Assembly (NCBI GenBank): GCA_903813345.2
Contig: CAIIXF020000011.1
Coordinates: forward strand, 20,195,754-20,259,753
DNA length: 64,000 nt
Direction of reading: 5' to 3'
Source of the DNA: Owenia fusiformis
Taxonomy: Eukaryota; Annelida; Polychaeta; Sabellida; Oweniidae
The translations under genes and the position numbers were made by a program. Of this stretch, positions 39,201 through 54,200 are shown piece after piece. A model generated the notes under the pieces. That model saw nothing but the letters and a program-made list of their open reading frames with translations. It was not told the DNA's origin and made no database searches. Numbering within the stretch: position 1 is the stretch's first letter; the number at the start of each line of letters is the position of its first letter.

Positions 39201-42200
39201 CTGTCAAGTTTAGGGACATTTTAGAAAATCATCATTTTTGGAAACATTATTATTCAATGAAGAATGCTTTATAGCATAAATTAAAATTATTGGATTAATC
39301 TAATTAATCAAACTCCTAGAGGTGTTAGACTAGAGATATACCATTATAATATTATATGATAAATATAGATACATATTAAAATCTTTCTAATGCATCTATT
39401 ATGCATTAATGTTACTGAATTGGTTTGACTCACACTCAGTACTTTTAAATAAAAATCATGGCTCATAAGTTGCCAATTTTTATGTTATGCAATACATAGT
39501 TCTGCCCATACAAGGTTTATCTTGGCATAAATGTAATTCAGAAATCTATGCCAATTTTTCATTCATATTAAATATAATCGATTTGTACTATTTGTGAATG
39601 AAAAAATAATGAAGAAAACTCTCATTTTTATCCAGATTAAGAAATTGAGAATTCCTTCAAAAATATTTTTTCAATTGGATTATGTTGATCAAATATTTTT
39701 TCTTTTGTGAAGTCCTATCTCTATGGTATATCTGATTTCACTCGTCTAATGAGTTAAGTAATAGTTAGACTAGTGAATAGTTTACATTTTACTTATCAGC
39801 CAATGAACAAACAAATTCGACTTTTATCATAATTTATTATGAATATAAAAAATATGAAAATTCCATTCAGTGAATTATACCATCTTATCTCACTTTTAAA
39901 CATTTCATTTCTAAAGAAAGCCAGTGAGTACATAGTTTGGAATTGTGTTATACCGTATCTAGCAATGTAGGTTAAGTACTTCATATGGGGAATAATCTAT
40001 GGATTACCTGTCTATGATTTACATACTTGGTATACATCTAGACTACATTAAAACCTATAAAGTTTAACACCTTTGTAAGTAGAACACATTTTTCCCCACA
40101 TTATTAAAGTTAGTATAAAGTGAATATCTTTAAGTAGATCACTTCCCACATACAGAATAGAACACTTCTGAGATACTAAAAGTATTCTACTTATATAGGG
40201 TTTACTGTACACTGTATATGTACTTAAACTGTATATAAACTTACTTATAGTCTGTATTGTCAAGATTCTGCAAGGCCCCTGTTCAAAATGTTAGAGAGCA
40301 ATTGCTTAAGATATACATGTACATTGTAAGTTTGATAATGCATGCAAGTAACTTTCTATATCATAAGAGTTTGTATCATTTATTTGCCTCATGATTTCAT
40401 TTTTCTTGCATATAGTTCATCCTTGGCCCAAGAGTAATTCATTGCATTACATTACATGATCTGCTATGAAAGCAGTGAAGGACCGATCTTGAAGGATGCA
40501 TAAAGTTGTGCTTTGTGTTTTTATATTCTTTTCATGCCGGGCTGTTCCTGTGTCTTTCGATGAACCTGTCAAAGTCGGCCATTCCTGCATCTTTCCACCA
40601 TTTTGAAATGTGACCCTCATGCTATTTAGGAACCTAAGTGGTCAACTTGACCTGTCAGCTTGGTCAAAACAATAATATACCAACAGTATACAGTAATATA
40701 CAAGCTCCTAAGTATAGAGAATGTCCTGGTGGTAGTTGATATGTTTATTCTTAGTTTTGGAAATGTTAATTGGAAGTGAATCAACAGTAATATGGGCAGA
40801 CCAGTGACAAGGGCAGAAGTAAATCTTCTATGTCGGAGACCATCCTTCAAGATAGGTCCTTCACTGCTGGTTAGAGACCTATCAAAAATCTTTAGTTTCT
40901 TCCAAATTGCCCTTATAGAGGTAAAGGACAAAGCCATGGGATTATCAAAAGCAATTTATTCCGGATGCTGTATTTTAAATCATTTAACTACTGTGTTGGT
41001 GTCTGTAGGTCAAAATTCTTGTTTTTTCTCTATTAGAGTCGGAATGTTGTTTATTCTAACCTTAAGTGGGCATATTGACCAGTCGAGAAAGCTGATATCT
41101 TTCTGTAAAGTAAAGTACAATGATCTCGCCAAGTCAAATTAGATTTGACAGTTGACCAGAACTTGGACACTGGAGTGGCAGGTTTCACCTTTGGCAATTT
41201 GTAGCACTTCCATAAACAATCTCAATATTACCTGTTCCATTTGCTATTCTCTCAAGTTGATGGTGATAGAAATAGGTAGCTTGATGAATGGATTGTCAGT
41301 TCTGTGATTGGCTCATTACATCAGGGAATTTGAGTTCTTGTATATAGTTTCCCTTTTCATCATTCCTCCTATCTCCATATACCCTATTTTTAAAAACCAC
41401 AAGTTTCCAAATCATACTTAATTTGAACATGGTTGATGATTATATATTGAATCTGTCTAGTGTCTATCATTGTTGCATGATATCTGAAAAAGTTATTAAC
41501 ACAAATTAATTTAGAGCATAAATAATACCATTATTATGTCACCATCACAAGTGGTGATTGTTAAAGTCTTCAACTTTTGGTCATGGCAGTTGGTGTTTGG
41601 TGTTCAGAGTTTGGTGTCTGTAATAAATGGAAGGTGGTGACATTTTGAATGTTAATGCCTTGTTTTTAACTTGTCTAGAGTTAATTTAATCTCAATACCC
41701 TTTCTTTATGTTTGACTTTTTCTGTACAGATTCAAACATTTGAATTGTTGATGATATTTTATAACATCAAGATCACATGACCTACTTCCCATGACTACCA
41801 AGATCACACACAACACACAGTTATTTCCGTTTTATTGCCCTAAAAAAAACTTACCAGAAAATAGTTTGTTTTTGCTAGATTCATATGGAAAGTGTCAACT
41901 GGGATGTATAACTTCAACACAGTTTATGCATTTGCAATAAAACTTTAAACTCAAACTGTAATATTATTGCTTGTGCTTGTTATTGGAGATCATTATCTGT
42001 TTCCTCGCCAATATTTTTTCAATTTTCTGTTTTTATTTGTGGTTTGTTTGGTCAGTTAATAACTGAATCATATACAAGGTCATTTCGACCCTTACTAATA
42101 ACATCTGCATTTTATACTCTTCAACTACTTACTGTGCAATGAGAGATGAGAAGGTGCCTTAAAAAGGTGACTTGTCTGTATAATTAAGATATAAAAATAC

Positions 42201-45200
42201 ACACAATGGGCAATATTTGAATGCAAAACCATCAGTGAATTACTGTACAATTATCTCTTGTCACCCCCTCCCCTGTAGACCTTGGGAAGTTCATAATAAT
42301 GATTTAATGTGTCTAACATGAAAATAATCTCTTGAAAACCTTTTTATTGAACAAGATTTTATAAGAAAAACTTGCCTCTTTTTTTCAATGATCGCACGTC
42401 CTAATGAACATATCATAACCATATATTGATATATTAAAGTGTTCGCTTTAGTATTTTGTAGACTAGGGTTGTAAGTTTTGATGCAAATCTAATAGTGCTT
42501 TAGTAGTTAGGAGTAATTTTGAGTGATATGCCACACCTCACTCTAAAGTCTAATACAATGTATACTCACTCCTATACTCACTCCTACTATCCAGTATTTG
42601 TCCGTCTATCCATCTACGTTGTATTCAATGAGTTTAATGCTAATGATAAGGTTCTTATTTGGTGATGTAAATGTTAAATGAGGGCAATGTTAAATGATTT
42701 TATACAAAAAAAAAAAATTTTCAAAATTTAATTTAACATTTCTGAAAATGGCCCATAATGATTTCATTTTGGGAGTTGCTTCTCCATGGAGTTGTCATTT
42801 TATAGTGTTTTTTGCTTATTGTTTTTATATATATGTCACCACCTCAAGTGGTGACATTGTTATAGTCTCCGTCTTTTGTGTTCGACAGTTGCAAATCATC
42901 TGTAACAAATGGCAAGTGGTTATATTTTGCATGTTAATGCCTTGTTAAAATGAAATATAAAAGCCAGGCATTTTAGTAGCAGATAGAATAACTCTCAATG
43001 CAGACTGACTCATTGACCAATGCTAAGACCATTCATGAATATCTTGTTATTTATAAACCAGAACAGAGGCTGTTATGTGAATGCTTAAGTATGAATTCAT
43101 ACTTTCCTTTTCTGGAAGTCTTATATTACGTATCGAGTCCCCCTCCCATATGGCTGTTTTTTTCAACCAAAGTGACGTTTCAGAGAGGGTGTGATTTATT
43201 TTACGAATGACCTAAAGATCAATGGTAGTCTTTCAATTTATATGTCACTTAATATAAAACTATATCATAAATGAAGAAGAGTGTTTTCACTATTATGAAA
43301 CATCTGACTTCTGGAGCGTTTTCTTTTGTTAATCTGCCTTTTTACACATACTGCAGTTTGATTTATATTTTTGTCTTGCACCTGATACCCCCTCCCATCC
43401 TTCAGTGTCCATAATGCTCCAATCATGTTCCCGTTTAAGATTTCACACATGTAGTATACTCATGAGTATAACCTAGAAATAAGCCCCAGGCTTAATATTA
43501 AGATTTATATTTGGTGCCAGACTAATTTAATTCATTTTTTGGATTTGAACTATTGTGAGAGATATAACCTGTACGATATGTTAGGGTTTATCATACATTT
43601 GGCATAAGTTCAGCTTATGAGATAGTGCTAATCAATTGTACTGCACTGATGTATGCTTACAGTCAGAATGTAGATGTATTTATCCATGTCCTATGTTGAA
43701 CATGTCCGTCTGCTTCGGTTTATTCCTTCAAATTCTCCTTAAAATTTGGATGAACTGTTTGATTTTCTTGCATTTTTATACAATTTAGAGTCTTATCCAT
43801 AAGGATATATAATTTATTTCATGTTTATTTCCCTCTTTATCATGCTATTTTTAGTTTGAAAACATGACCGTGTTGAGATTATAGTTTTGGGTGAGCGAGG
43901 GCTCAATGCAGAATTCGCTTCCAACTTTCTATTTCTGTTCTCAACTACTCTACTTGCCTACTTTCTTACAGCTTCACATGTTCCGTGTTTACTTCCTTCT
44001 CTACATGTATGAATCATTATGTTAATTTTTGACATACTGGCTTTATATGCTATCACATCTCTTGCATTTTAATCTTCTAGCAAGTCTCTCTGTGATTGTG
44101 TAACATGGGGGTAAGGGGGAGGGTTGTACCATTTATTGAAATTTCTATATACTGTTGTAAAACCTGTTTATAGTAAATTCAGAAGGTTTTATAGACAACG
44201 TTTTCATTTTGAGATGTGTTCATATAAACAATGAGACAAAAGGAGGTTCCAAAATGAAGCACTTCATTGTAAGATGTTCATTTTAGATTACTGGGGATAG
44301 ATAATATACAGGACAGGTACATTCATATATTCCAATTAGAGTAAAACTTGTATGTCTGAACACCTCTATAATCCAAACACATCTCAATTTGAACACTTTC
44401 TTCCAGTCCCAATCTCCCATTATAATCCATTGGCCCCTTGTTAAAGAATGTGAACACAAACACTTATGGATTGGCCAGTCCCACTAGCATTTGGATTAAG
44501 AAGGTTTCACTGTAATATGTCTTTATTGGCATGTTAGTCTATAGAACATCAAAAATTAGACGGAAAAACCAAAGGCTTTGTTTTTCAAATTTCTGCCTAT
44601 AGATTATCATATCATGTATATAAATACTATAGCTACTATCTGTATTTACAACTGTACAATAGTTGTTGTTTTGACTTCTGCAGTCCATATTGAAGTTGAG
44701 AAAAATTCACATCATAAAACATCATGTCATTTTACTAAAGATAGATAAGTCCAGACTTTACTACAGTTGTAAAATATTAAGGACTGACCACAACATTTCA
44801 AGTAACAAGAGCATGAAATGATATGTGTAGTATACCCAATCATTAGTATACCCAAGACCTAATGTCATGGTGGTCACATTTTGCAATGTGAAATTAACTG
44901 AAAAAGAGCGGAATTTGTGAGGAAAATGTTAAACGGATGAGAAGAAAACATTTTAAATTCTATAGAAATGTGAAAACATGAGACACTTTAATCAAATTTT
45001 CTTTATAAAAAGGATAAAATAAAACTGATCAGACGACATTTTGAAGACCAGCAATCTTGCAAAGTGAGGACCTTGCCTACTTGAAAGATAGATAACACCT
45101 TGCTAGATAATTGACGTTGGAGTGGTCACTATTTTTCTTGAGAAAACTTTTAATAATTTGTCATATTAATAGTTTATCATCACTGCATCCAGAATGAGGG

Positions 45201-48200
45201 GTATTTCTCATTCTTGGATTATAAAATAAAACAATTATAAAACTCATGTTTTTATAGATAAATGGTGATGATATGATTTGATTTAAACAGTAACATTATA
45301 TTTAACAAGATGGTATACTTAGGTCAGCATAACAACACTGACCCTACTTCACCATGGTTCATTATCCATCTTGAAAATGTCAATTATCTGTTGTAGTTTT
45401 GCTTTTATTTAAGTTTGGATTCACATGTTTTTATGCTAATTAGACCTAATCAGGTGCATTGTATATCTATTGTGCTTTGACAAAATAAATTCAGGACAAT
45501 CCTTTGTTATCTATCCTTAAAAATTACAGATTAAATGTAGTTATATATGAAATTGAAGAGTTTATATCTATTTCTATTATTGAAAATTAGATTTAATTCA
45601 GTAGACTTATAAAAGATTGTTGAGTCAAATCTGTAAGTTTTACTATTGAACTGTATATCATAGGGAGAGTTGAAGGGGTATTTTTAATTTCTAGCGGATT
45701 TTTGTTCATATGGGTACAAAAGCTCATATCCTGGAGGTTCAACCGAGCTGGGAAAGGAGGGAGGGGGTCAAGTGAGTTTACTATGTGTATTCAATAAATA
45801 AGATGAAAAGTGAAACACATATTATAAACACCTGGAATAAACACATGTATTATTTAGTCCCATTTAGTCATATCAATGTCGTATTGACCCCCTTGTGATT
45901 ATTAAGATAACCACTTCAAAATGTGAATACCATACTATCAACCAGCCCCATTAGTGTTCACTTTGGATAGGTGTTACTTGATTAATTCTCTTTATTTCAA
46001 GCAACTGTTCAGTGGGTGTCGTAGGTATTTCCTGTTTGCAAAGTTGAAATAAGATATTTTCCTTTACTTGTAACAGATTAATAGATTTATCTAATGATAC
46101 ACTAGACATATGAGAGAAATGGCGGCATTTTTTTAAACATATTTTTTATAGTTTCTGTTAAAGAATTAAATTTTTGTCATTCGCCTAGTTTTTTTAGTCA
46201 TGATTCTGAAATGCATTGTCAGACTTTCTTATTTTTACTTCTTTTTTCAAAAATCTTCCTGACTCAGAAGAAATTCAAGGTTTTCTATTTTGTGTATACA
46301 GTATAAGGAAGTGAGTGCAAAATTATCATTTGTAGTAAGACAACCAAGTAACAAGTGATGATAGAATTCTTTTTGCCAATTTATTCTCTAATTTTTAACA
46401 AGTTGAATTATTGTGGAATCTTGATATAAAACATGTATAAATTAATTTTGGATGTTTCTTATGTTAGTTAAGAGGTTAAAATCTCATTAGGTTTTGTCCA
46501 GGGGCTTCTTGATCTGGCCAACATATGATGCTTTCTCTCTGTCAGAGGTATCATCAGGCTCCTTTTCTGTGGAAGTTTCTAATGTATTGTTGGTTTGGTC
46601 TCATTATGTAGGGCTAATGGCATTCAGGTATGTTGTGGCAAATAGAGCCGGTTCTGGCATCAGTCAGAGGAGGTACAAGCTGACTCCCAGAACTATTTTG
46701 CTAATGATTAAAGGAGGTATCTAAAAGTTCCCAGAATTCTGTGGTCAGACAAATGATTTGACCAGATTGTCATTGAAGTGTAGCATTGCAAAGGGGCTGA
46801 CCTAAGAAAGTCAAACATTTATTTTGATGTATCCGCTTTTTGAAATTAGGCTTAGCCTAAAAAGTTTAGATTCCTGTATGCCTTAGATTATTCAATACTT
46901 CAATATGTTAAAAGCCTTTTTACCAGGAATTTTTTTCCCAACTGGCTGCAGTGTTATTTGTAGACTTTAAAATCCATTTTGATACCCATCTCATGTCTTC
47001 CTGTTTTAGGACAAGCATATTTGAAAGAAAACTCAGATAGAATGCCATCATTTTGCACAATAGAGACATATTCCAAGTTAGCATTGTCCAAACCAAGATC
47101 ATGAGATACCTTTTTTAAATTTTCTGAATTCTTAACTGATTTCTAGGGGTATATGGTACATTTCAAATTCTCAACAGTATATATCATACTTGGTTGGAAG
47201 GTCAACGTTGTGAGAATATGATATTCGAACATTGTCTAAGATGAGCTATACTATTTTTGGAGTTTGACTTCTTGTTTAATGATAATTTTCTTCTGTTTCC
47301 AGGCATGTATAGATGATAATATAGCTATTGTGGAATTTCTGGTTGAGAATGGTGCAGACATCAATGTATGTGACAATGAAGGTTGGACTCCTCTCCATGC
47401 AACAGCCTCATGTGGCTTCCTGGACATTGCTGAGTAAGTACTACATTGCTTCTTTTCCTTCCCTGAGTGTTCAAGCCTATTACATCAGGTGTTGATGAAG
47501 CTGTCTTTTAAGGAAGCAAAGTCAAGCTATTGGAGAGGGCATTATTTTCTAGTAGTCATATTTCAAGTTACTTCTGATCCCCTCTCCCTATACCTACACC
47601 CAGCACCTCCCCATATTGCTAAAGGTTGAAGACTACTTGTTTGGGGCAACATGAGGCTACAGTGAAACTTACATATCCAAAAACCTCTTTTATCCGAACA
47701 CCTCTCAATGTGAACACTTTTTTTTGGTCCCAGTTTTTTATTTCTCATTGACTCATATGTGTGTAATACCTTGAAATCTGAACACTTGCTGATCTTAACA
47801 TTTTTGGCTGGTCCCAAAGATGTTTGGATTAGACAGGTTTTACTGTATGTAGTTAAACATACTCTGGACTGGGAGTTAATGCAACCTTTTCATCTGAAGA
47901 TTGGAAATGTAATTTTGTAGTAAGGAAAAAATCGTGTTCTGTGCGATAAAATTATAATTACATTAATGCTGAAGTGAACATTTTGAGCATAAAATAATTA
48001 TCAATTGATAAATTGCAGGGTTAACATTGTGAATATCAACCCCTCATAGTATTGAAACTATTGTTATCACCTTCATGAATTTAAAATGGTGAAACTATGA
48101 TCGCTTGTATATAGATATCTAATCGAATCGTAGATAAAAATTATATCAATCATAAATCATGAGACATCGTCCACTCCAAAATAATAAAATGAGCACATGC

Positions 48201-51200
48201 ATATAAAAATCTTTTCCTGGAGCAAAGTATGAACGTTTGGATTTTCAGAGATATAATAATTGATCATTTGAGGCAAAAACATTGTACAATTGAAGGGTTG
48301 CTCTCTTGATCTGATTCTGCCTCCTAATACCATGTATAATCCTTTTATCAGCTTTATATAATTTCACTTAAAATTCCCAATATTATGTCACATTTAAATA
48401 TTAAAATGAAAATGTAAAATGTTTTTGTAACAGTAAATAATTCATCAGAACAAAGTTTATTTTGTTTTGGGCCTTAAGAGTAAGTTATAATGACAAGGTT
48501 TAAAGGATAACAGTTCTTTTTCATTTTTCATCAAGTCAAGAACGAAACCTCAATTTCTAAATATTTATTTGTGGTTATACAGGTGATATAACACTAACCT
48601 TTCAAAGGTGTTACACCTCTTAAGACTCCATTGAGAAACAAGACACATTTGTCATATTTGGTCTTATTTGTTTATAATGGTAAAATCAGTTTTTAATGAA
48701 TAATGAAATGTGACCATGAAAAAGACACATTTCACCTGTGGAGTGTGCGTAGGAGGTCCCCTTTCAATGTTTACAATATAGGTCTATATCCTTGCATGGA
48801 ATTTAGAGAAATCCTCAGCACAAAGAGCATGGAATTTAGTGAAATAGAATCTAATGCTGTAACTTTGTCGATAAATGATAACCATGACAACAATAAAATC
48901 GAATTCAAAAATTACTATAACATTTTATTTATTTATATTTATTAATGGGATGATCTTTCTTATCTGCATAGCCATAGTGAAAACAGACATCCTGACTGAC
49001 ACCTAATATTTGAAAGCAAAAGTCAAACATTATCAAACGCACAACCTTTATGAAGATTTTTTATTCATTGTAAATTTATTGAAATGCTATAGAAAAGGTC
49101 ACTGTCACAAGCTCAATCTTACGACAGCTCAGAGTATTTGAATTTTGAAAGAAATTATTAATAATGTATTTTTCATAACTTTAGTTCATAAGTCTATCAT
49201 CTTTTAATTGTTGATTAGACATACTACTCAGTTGACAAGTGTTCACCTCAAGGGGAGAATTGAGTATGATAAAACCTGTCTTAAGTAGATTTGATTGGGG
49301 ATCAGTGAAAAAGCTTCATATGTAGTCATTAGAGCGATGTCATTAGAATCATAGTCATTAGAACCAAGAGTTGGTTGAGCATTCGCGGTACAAATAAAAC
49401 ATGTTCGCATTTCAAGCTGCTCATTTTATGCAGGATAAATGATATTGTATACTATATAATTTAAATGATAATATCATGAAATATTATGTTTTGTGGACTT
49501 ATGTTCCTTTTCAAAGGTTTGTTGTAGTAACGTCTTTTTGACGAATGAATTTCTTGAATCTTAAATCGTGATATTTCAAAAGAAATTGATTAGACATTGT
49601 GTCTTTACTTTTTTGAAATTTGTACACAAAGTATATATTTTAGATTCTTCTCTACATTTTGTGTATAAAGCTCATTTTGGTATAAAGCTCCTTTTTGTAT
49701 TAAGCACCATTGGGTATATAGTTCTATTGGGTATGAAATTCCATTGGGTATAAAGCTCTTTTGGGTATGAAATTCCATTGGGTATAAAGCTCCATTAGGT
49801 ATAAAGTTCCTTTGGGTATAAATTTCCTTTGGGTAATGCTTTATAGGTACTAGGTATGAAGTTCCATTGGATGTAAAGCTCCTTTGGATAAAACTTTAAC
49901 CGTAAGAAGTTCCATTAGGTATAAATTTCCATTGGATGTATCCAGGCTAGTGATTGTACCAATACAGAACTCACTTTAATATCACACATTCTTATTGCAG
50001 GTATTTAATCAAAGGTGGCTGTGACTTAGCTAATGTGAACAGTGATGGAGACCTTGCACTGGACATTGCTGATACTCAGGCCATGGAGGAATGCCTGGAG
50101 AGAGAAATGGAAAAACAAGGTATTTTGTCTTGTGGTTATTTTGTGAAGATAAAAATGTAGCGTCAAGTTGACAAGAACGAAACAACGATGTAATTTGCTT
50201 AAATCATTGGGCAGACCTATCATTGTACACAGGAACAGTAATTTTGTAAAAAATTAATGAATCCTGCCAAAAATTCACCAATGAAAATCTTATTATGCAG
50301 GTATTGATGCGGAATCTGCACGTAACTGGGAAGAGAACCGTATGTTACAAGATGCTAACTCTTGGCTTAACAGTGAAGAGATTATTCCACACAGAGAACC
50401 AAAGTCAGAGGCTACTCCCCTACATGTGGCCTCAGCCAAGGGCTACCTCAAAGTCATGGAGTAAGTACTAGTTTTATAATGGAGAGTTCTGTTGTTTAAG
50501 GTGGTCCCTGTTTGAGTATTTTAATACAATATTAAATGCTACTCCCCTACATGTGGCCTCAGCCAAGGGCTACCTCAAAGTCATGGAGTAAGTACTAGTT
50601 TTATAATTGAGAGTTCTGTTGTTTAAGGTGGTCCCTGTTTGAGTATTTTAATACAATATTAAATGCTACTCCCCTACATGTGGCCTCAGCCAAGGGCTAC
50701 CTCAAAGTCATGGAGTAAGTACTAGTTTTATAATGGAGAGTTCTGTTGTTTAAGGTGGTTCCTGTTTGAGTATTTTAATACAATATTACATGCTACTCCC
50801 CTACATGTGGCCTCAGCCAAGGGCTACCTCAAAGTCATGGAGTAAGTACTAGTTTTATAATGGAGAGTTCTGTTGTTTAAGGTGGTTCCTGTTTGAGTAT
50901 TTTAATACAATATTATATGCTACTCCCCTACATGTGGCCTCAGCCAAGGGCTACCTCAAAGTCATGGAGTAAGTACTAGTTTTTTTTATAATGGAGAGTT
51001 CTGTTGTTTAAGGTGGTCCCTGTTTGAGTATTTTAATACAATATTATATGCTACTTTCCTACATGTGGCCTCAGCCAAGGGCTACCTCAAAGTCATGGAG
51101 TAAGTACTAGTTTTATAATGGAGAGTTCTGTTGTTTAAGGTGGTCCCTGTTTGAGTATTTTAATACAATATTATATGCTACTTTCCTACATGAGGCCTCA

Positions 51201-54200
51201 GCCAAGGGCTACCTCAAAGTCATGGAGTAAGTACTAGTTTATAATGGAGAGTTCTGTTGTTTAAGGTGGTCCCTGTTTGAGTATTTTAATACAATATTAT
51301 ATGCTACTTTCCTACATGAGGCCTCAGCCAAGGGCTACCTCAAAGTCATGGAGTAAGTACTAGTTTTATAATGGAGAGTTCTGTTGTTTAAGGTGGTCCC
51401 TGTTTGAGTATTTTAATACAATATTAAATGCTACTCCCCTACATGTGGCCTCAGCCAAGAGCTACCTCAAAGTCATGGAGTAAGTACTAGTTTTATAATG
51501 GAGAGTTCTGTTGTTTAAGGTGGTCCCTGTTTGAGTATTTTAATACAATATTATATGCTACTCCCCTACATGTGGCCTCAGCCAAGGGCTACCTCAAAGT
51601 CATGGAGTAAGTACTAGTTTTATAATGAAGAGTTCTGTTGTTTAAGGTGGTCCCTGTTTGAGTATTTTAATACAATATTAAATGCTACTCCCCTACATGT
51701 GGCCTCAGCCAAGGGCTACCTCAAAGTCATGGAGTAAGTACTAGTTTTATAATGAAGAGTTCTGTTGTTTAAGGTGGTCCCTGTTTGATTAATTTTGAAT
51801 CTATTAAAGAGCTCAATGCCATGGAGTAAGTACTAGTTTTATAATGGAGAGTTCTGTTGTTTAAGGTGGTCCCTTTTTGAGTATTTTTGAATCTATTAAC
51901 ATGAAATGAAATGCCATGAAATAATTCCTGGTTTTTATAGAGAAAGGTTCTATGGCTAAAGTTGGTCTCAATGTGACAATTTTTCGAACTATGTAAGTAG
52001 ATAGACCTCAAAGTCCTGGTTTTCATAGTGAAGGATTCTGTTGCTTAACGATGTTCAGAGCCATCTATTTAAAAGTTATATAACACATTCTGATGATATA
52101 CCAACGCTCACTTGTTGTTTTGTTAGTTGGCAATGTAGAAATGTTGCCGTGGTTATTTTGAGACATCAATCACAAACATTTCAAAATATTCTGAAATCAG
52201 GTTGATTAATATAGCGATGGTAAAGTGAAGAAGTGGAAAAATGCCAATGCTCATCTTCCATTAAGACTGTTATTTTCAAGGTTTATTTTCAAGGAGAATC
52301 TGAATTTCAATGTGAATGTCGAAAGATTGCATTAATCAGCTAGTTGAACCTATTCTATTATTCAATTTAGAATGGATATGTTATACAGCATTGAAAGGTT
52401 TGTTCTGTAAAAGTGTTCAACTTATCAGTTTTCTGGCTGCAGCGGACCTGAAAAGAGGGGGGGGGGGGGCAAAAACTGGTATGCTTGCAGCTAAAAAAAT
52501 ATTGAGCCCCAAATCTGAACATTTTGGACTAATTTTTTATCAATAAGCCAAAAATTGAAAAATGCCATTGAGCCCCAAATCTGAACATTTTGGATTAATT
52601 TTTTCTCAATAAACCAAAAATTAAAAAATGCCTAGTAATGCCCAGTTTGTTACCAAAATTGCCCAGATTATGTGTGGGGAAATGCGTGATTTTGTGGATT
52701 TCCAATTCTTGATAGCCCCATTCATCTTAAATGGGGGGGGGGGGGGGGTACTCACAATGGGGATGGTTTGGGGTGATTACTTTTGATTTGTGAGACTGTA
52801 AGCTGTCAGGTGATTGATAGAGCCTGTCTGCTCATTTAAATCCCCAATCATTTCATAGTAAATGTTCTCAGCAAATCATTCAAATGTTTTTTATTTTGTT
52901 GTTTTGAAGTTAGTGCCCTGTAAAGTATTTATACAATGAAGTTAACGACTTGGCCAGATGCAACAAGACTTAAAATGTCAATCTTTTTGAACTGTTCCAG
53001 TTATAACTAAAATTAAGTTGTATGAACCCTCAAATTCTGGTATTTTGAGTTTCACCTATAGGCTGACTAATTAAGTCTATATCAATCTCACTGTTTTCTT
53101 TCTACTTTGCATTTTAAAATTTTAAATATCAATTGAGAGTTTGTTTGAACTATATCCAAAACCACTACAATTCTAGTTGTAATTATTTTCTGCCAAAATT
53201 CCTTTAAAATAGTATCCTGTGGATTCATAACAAGCCATACTGGTTGTGTTCGATAATCTATTGAAAAATGCCTGGAATTGGCTATTTCCGCAGGCTTGCT
53301 GAAGCACAATGACCGATAATCACGAATACTTCAAGGATTCCCAGGTTTCCAGGTACTATGGCAACACTCGTTTATTCCCTCTGTTGTATAACAATATGTC
53401 TCATCTTCAAAAAACAACTTGTATTTTAGTGCTAATGCTCGAGTCAAACGGTGCAGATATTTTGGATCAAGAAGTAGCTGCTTTGGTAGCATGGGTTTTA
53501 AATAGAATAACCACATTTCTGATAGTGCTCATGATACTACTAATTTTAATTGATGCACTTTTTATCAACTATGCTTCCTCATTTGAAGGGATTTGAGCAT
53601 TCATGTATGTTTTGGAGGAATATTTAGCTGATTCATTTATACCTGGTTTTGTCGGCTCATTGTTCAGTTGCTTTGTGATATAGGAAAACTTGGTTGCTCT
53701 ACTCTTAACTGAAATATGTACGAATATGAATTGACTACCGTATAATCAAAATCTTTTTATACGAATTAATTTTCTTTTGTATATCTTGACTGTAGTCTAC
53801 CTAACCGAAATACTATCAGAGTTAAGTTTATTGGACAGGACTGGGAGAATGGGCAAAAATAGTACTATAATATGAGATTTGAATAATCAACTCTCTTGTG
53901 GTTTGAACTTGGCCAATTTTAATATGCCAAGCAACAGGCCTCCTATGCTGAAGTGAGGGTCAAAAGCAAAACAAGAATCATCTTGTATACTTCACTGGGT
54001 CAGCTTGTAGTGGAAAACTTGTTTGAACATCAATCAACAGCTTTTTAAGAGCTACCTGTAAATGCATGTTCACCATAATCGCAATTTCAAGCATGAAATA
54101 AAGAATTAATGGCATATTGTGATGTTATTAGAATTGGCATTCAGATATGCCAAAAATTGATGTAGTTTGTTCTAAGCAAAGTGAAATATTAAAGAAAAAA

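Larger units (their letters stand above)
36266..47302 (+). other. PPP1R12 intron 1 (11 kb)
   Basis: Long first intron. No exon of any known gene is seen. It holds a hAT-like element (36659-37192), family A copies (40044, 44338 and a weak one at about 44150-44316), family B copies (41535, 42833), and a G-rich tract near 37820-37842. Open frames of 60 to 116 codons occur by chance. Confidence 0.7.

Noticed and set aside
40626-41142. Opposed open frames of 103 and 116 codons in PPP1R12 intron 1
   Set aside because: They are shadows of each other, with no domain, no splice context and no repeat-element protein signature.
53309-53596. 95-codon open frame with a hydrophobic stretch
   Set aside because: No conserved motif and no phase-compatible splice sites; an opposite-strand frame overlaps it.
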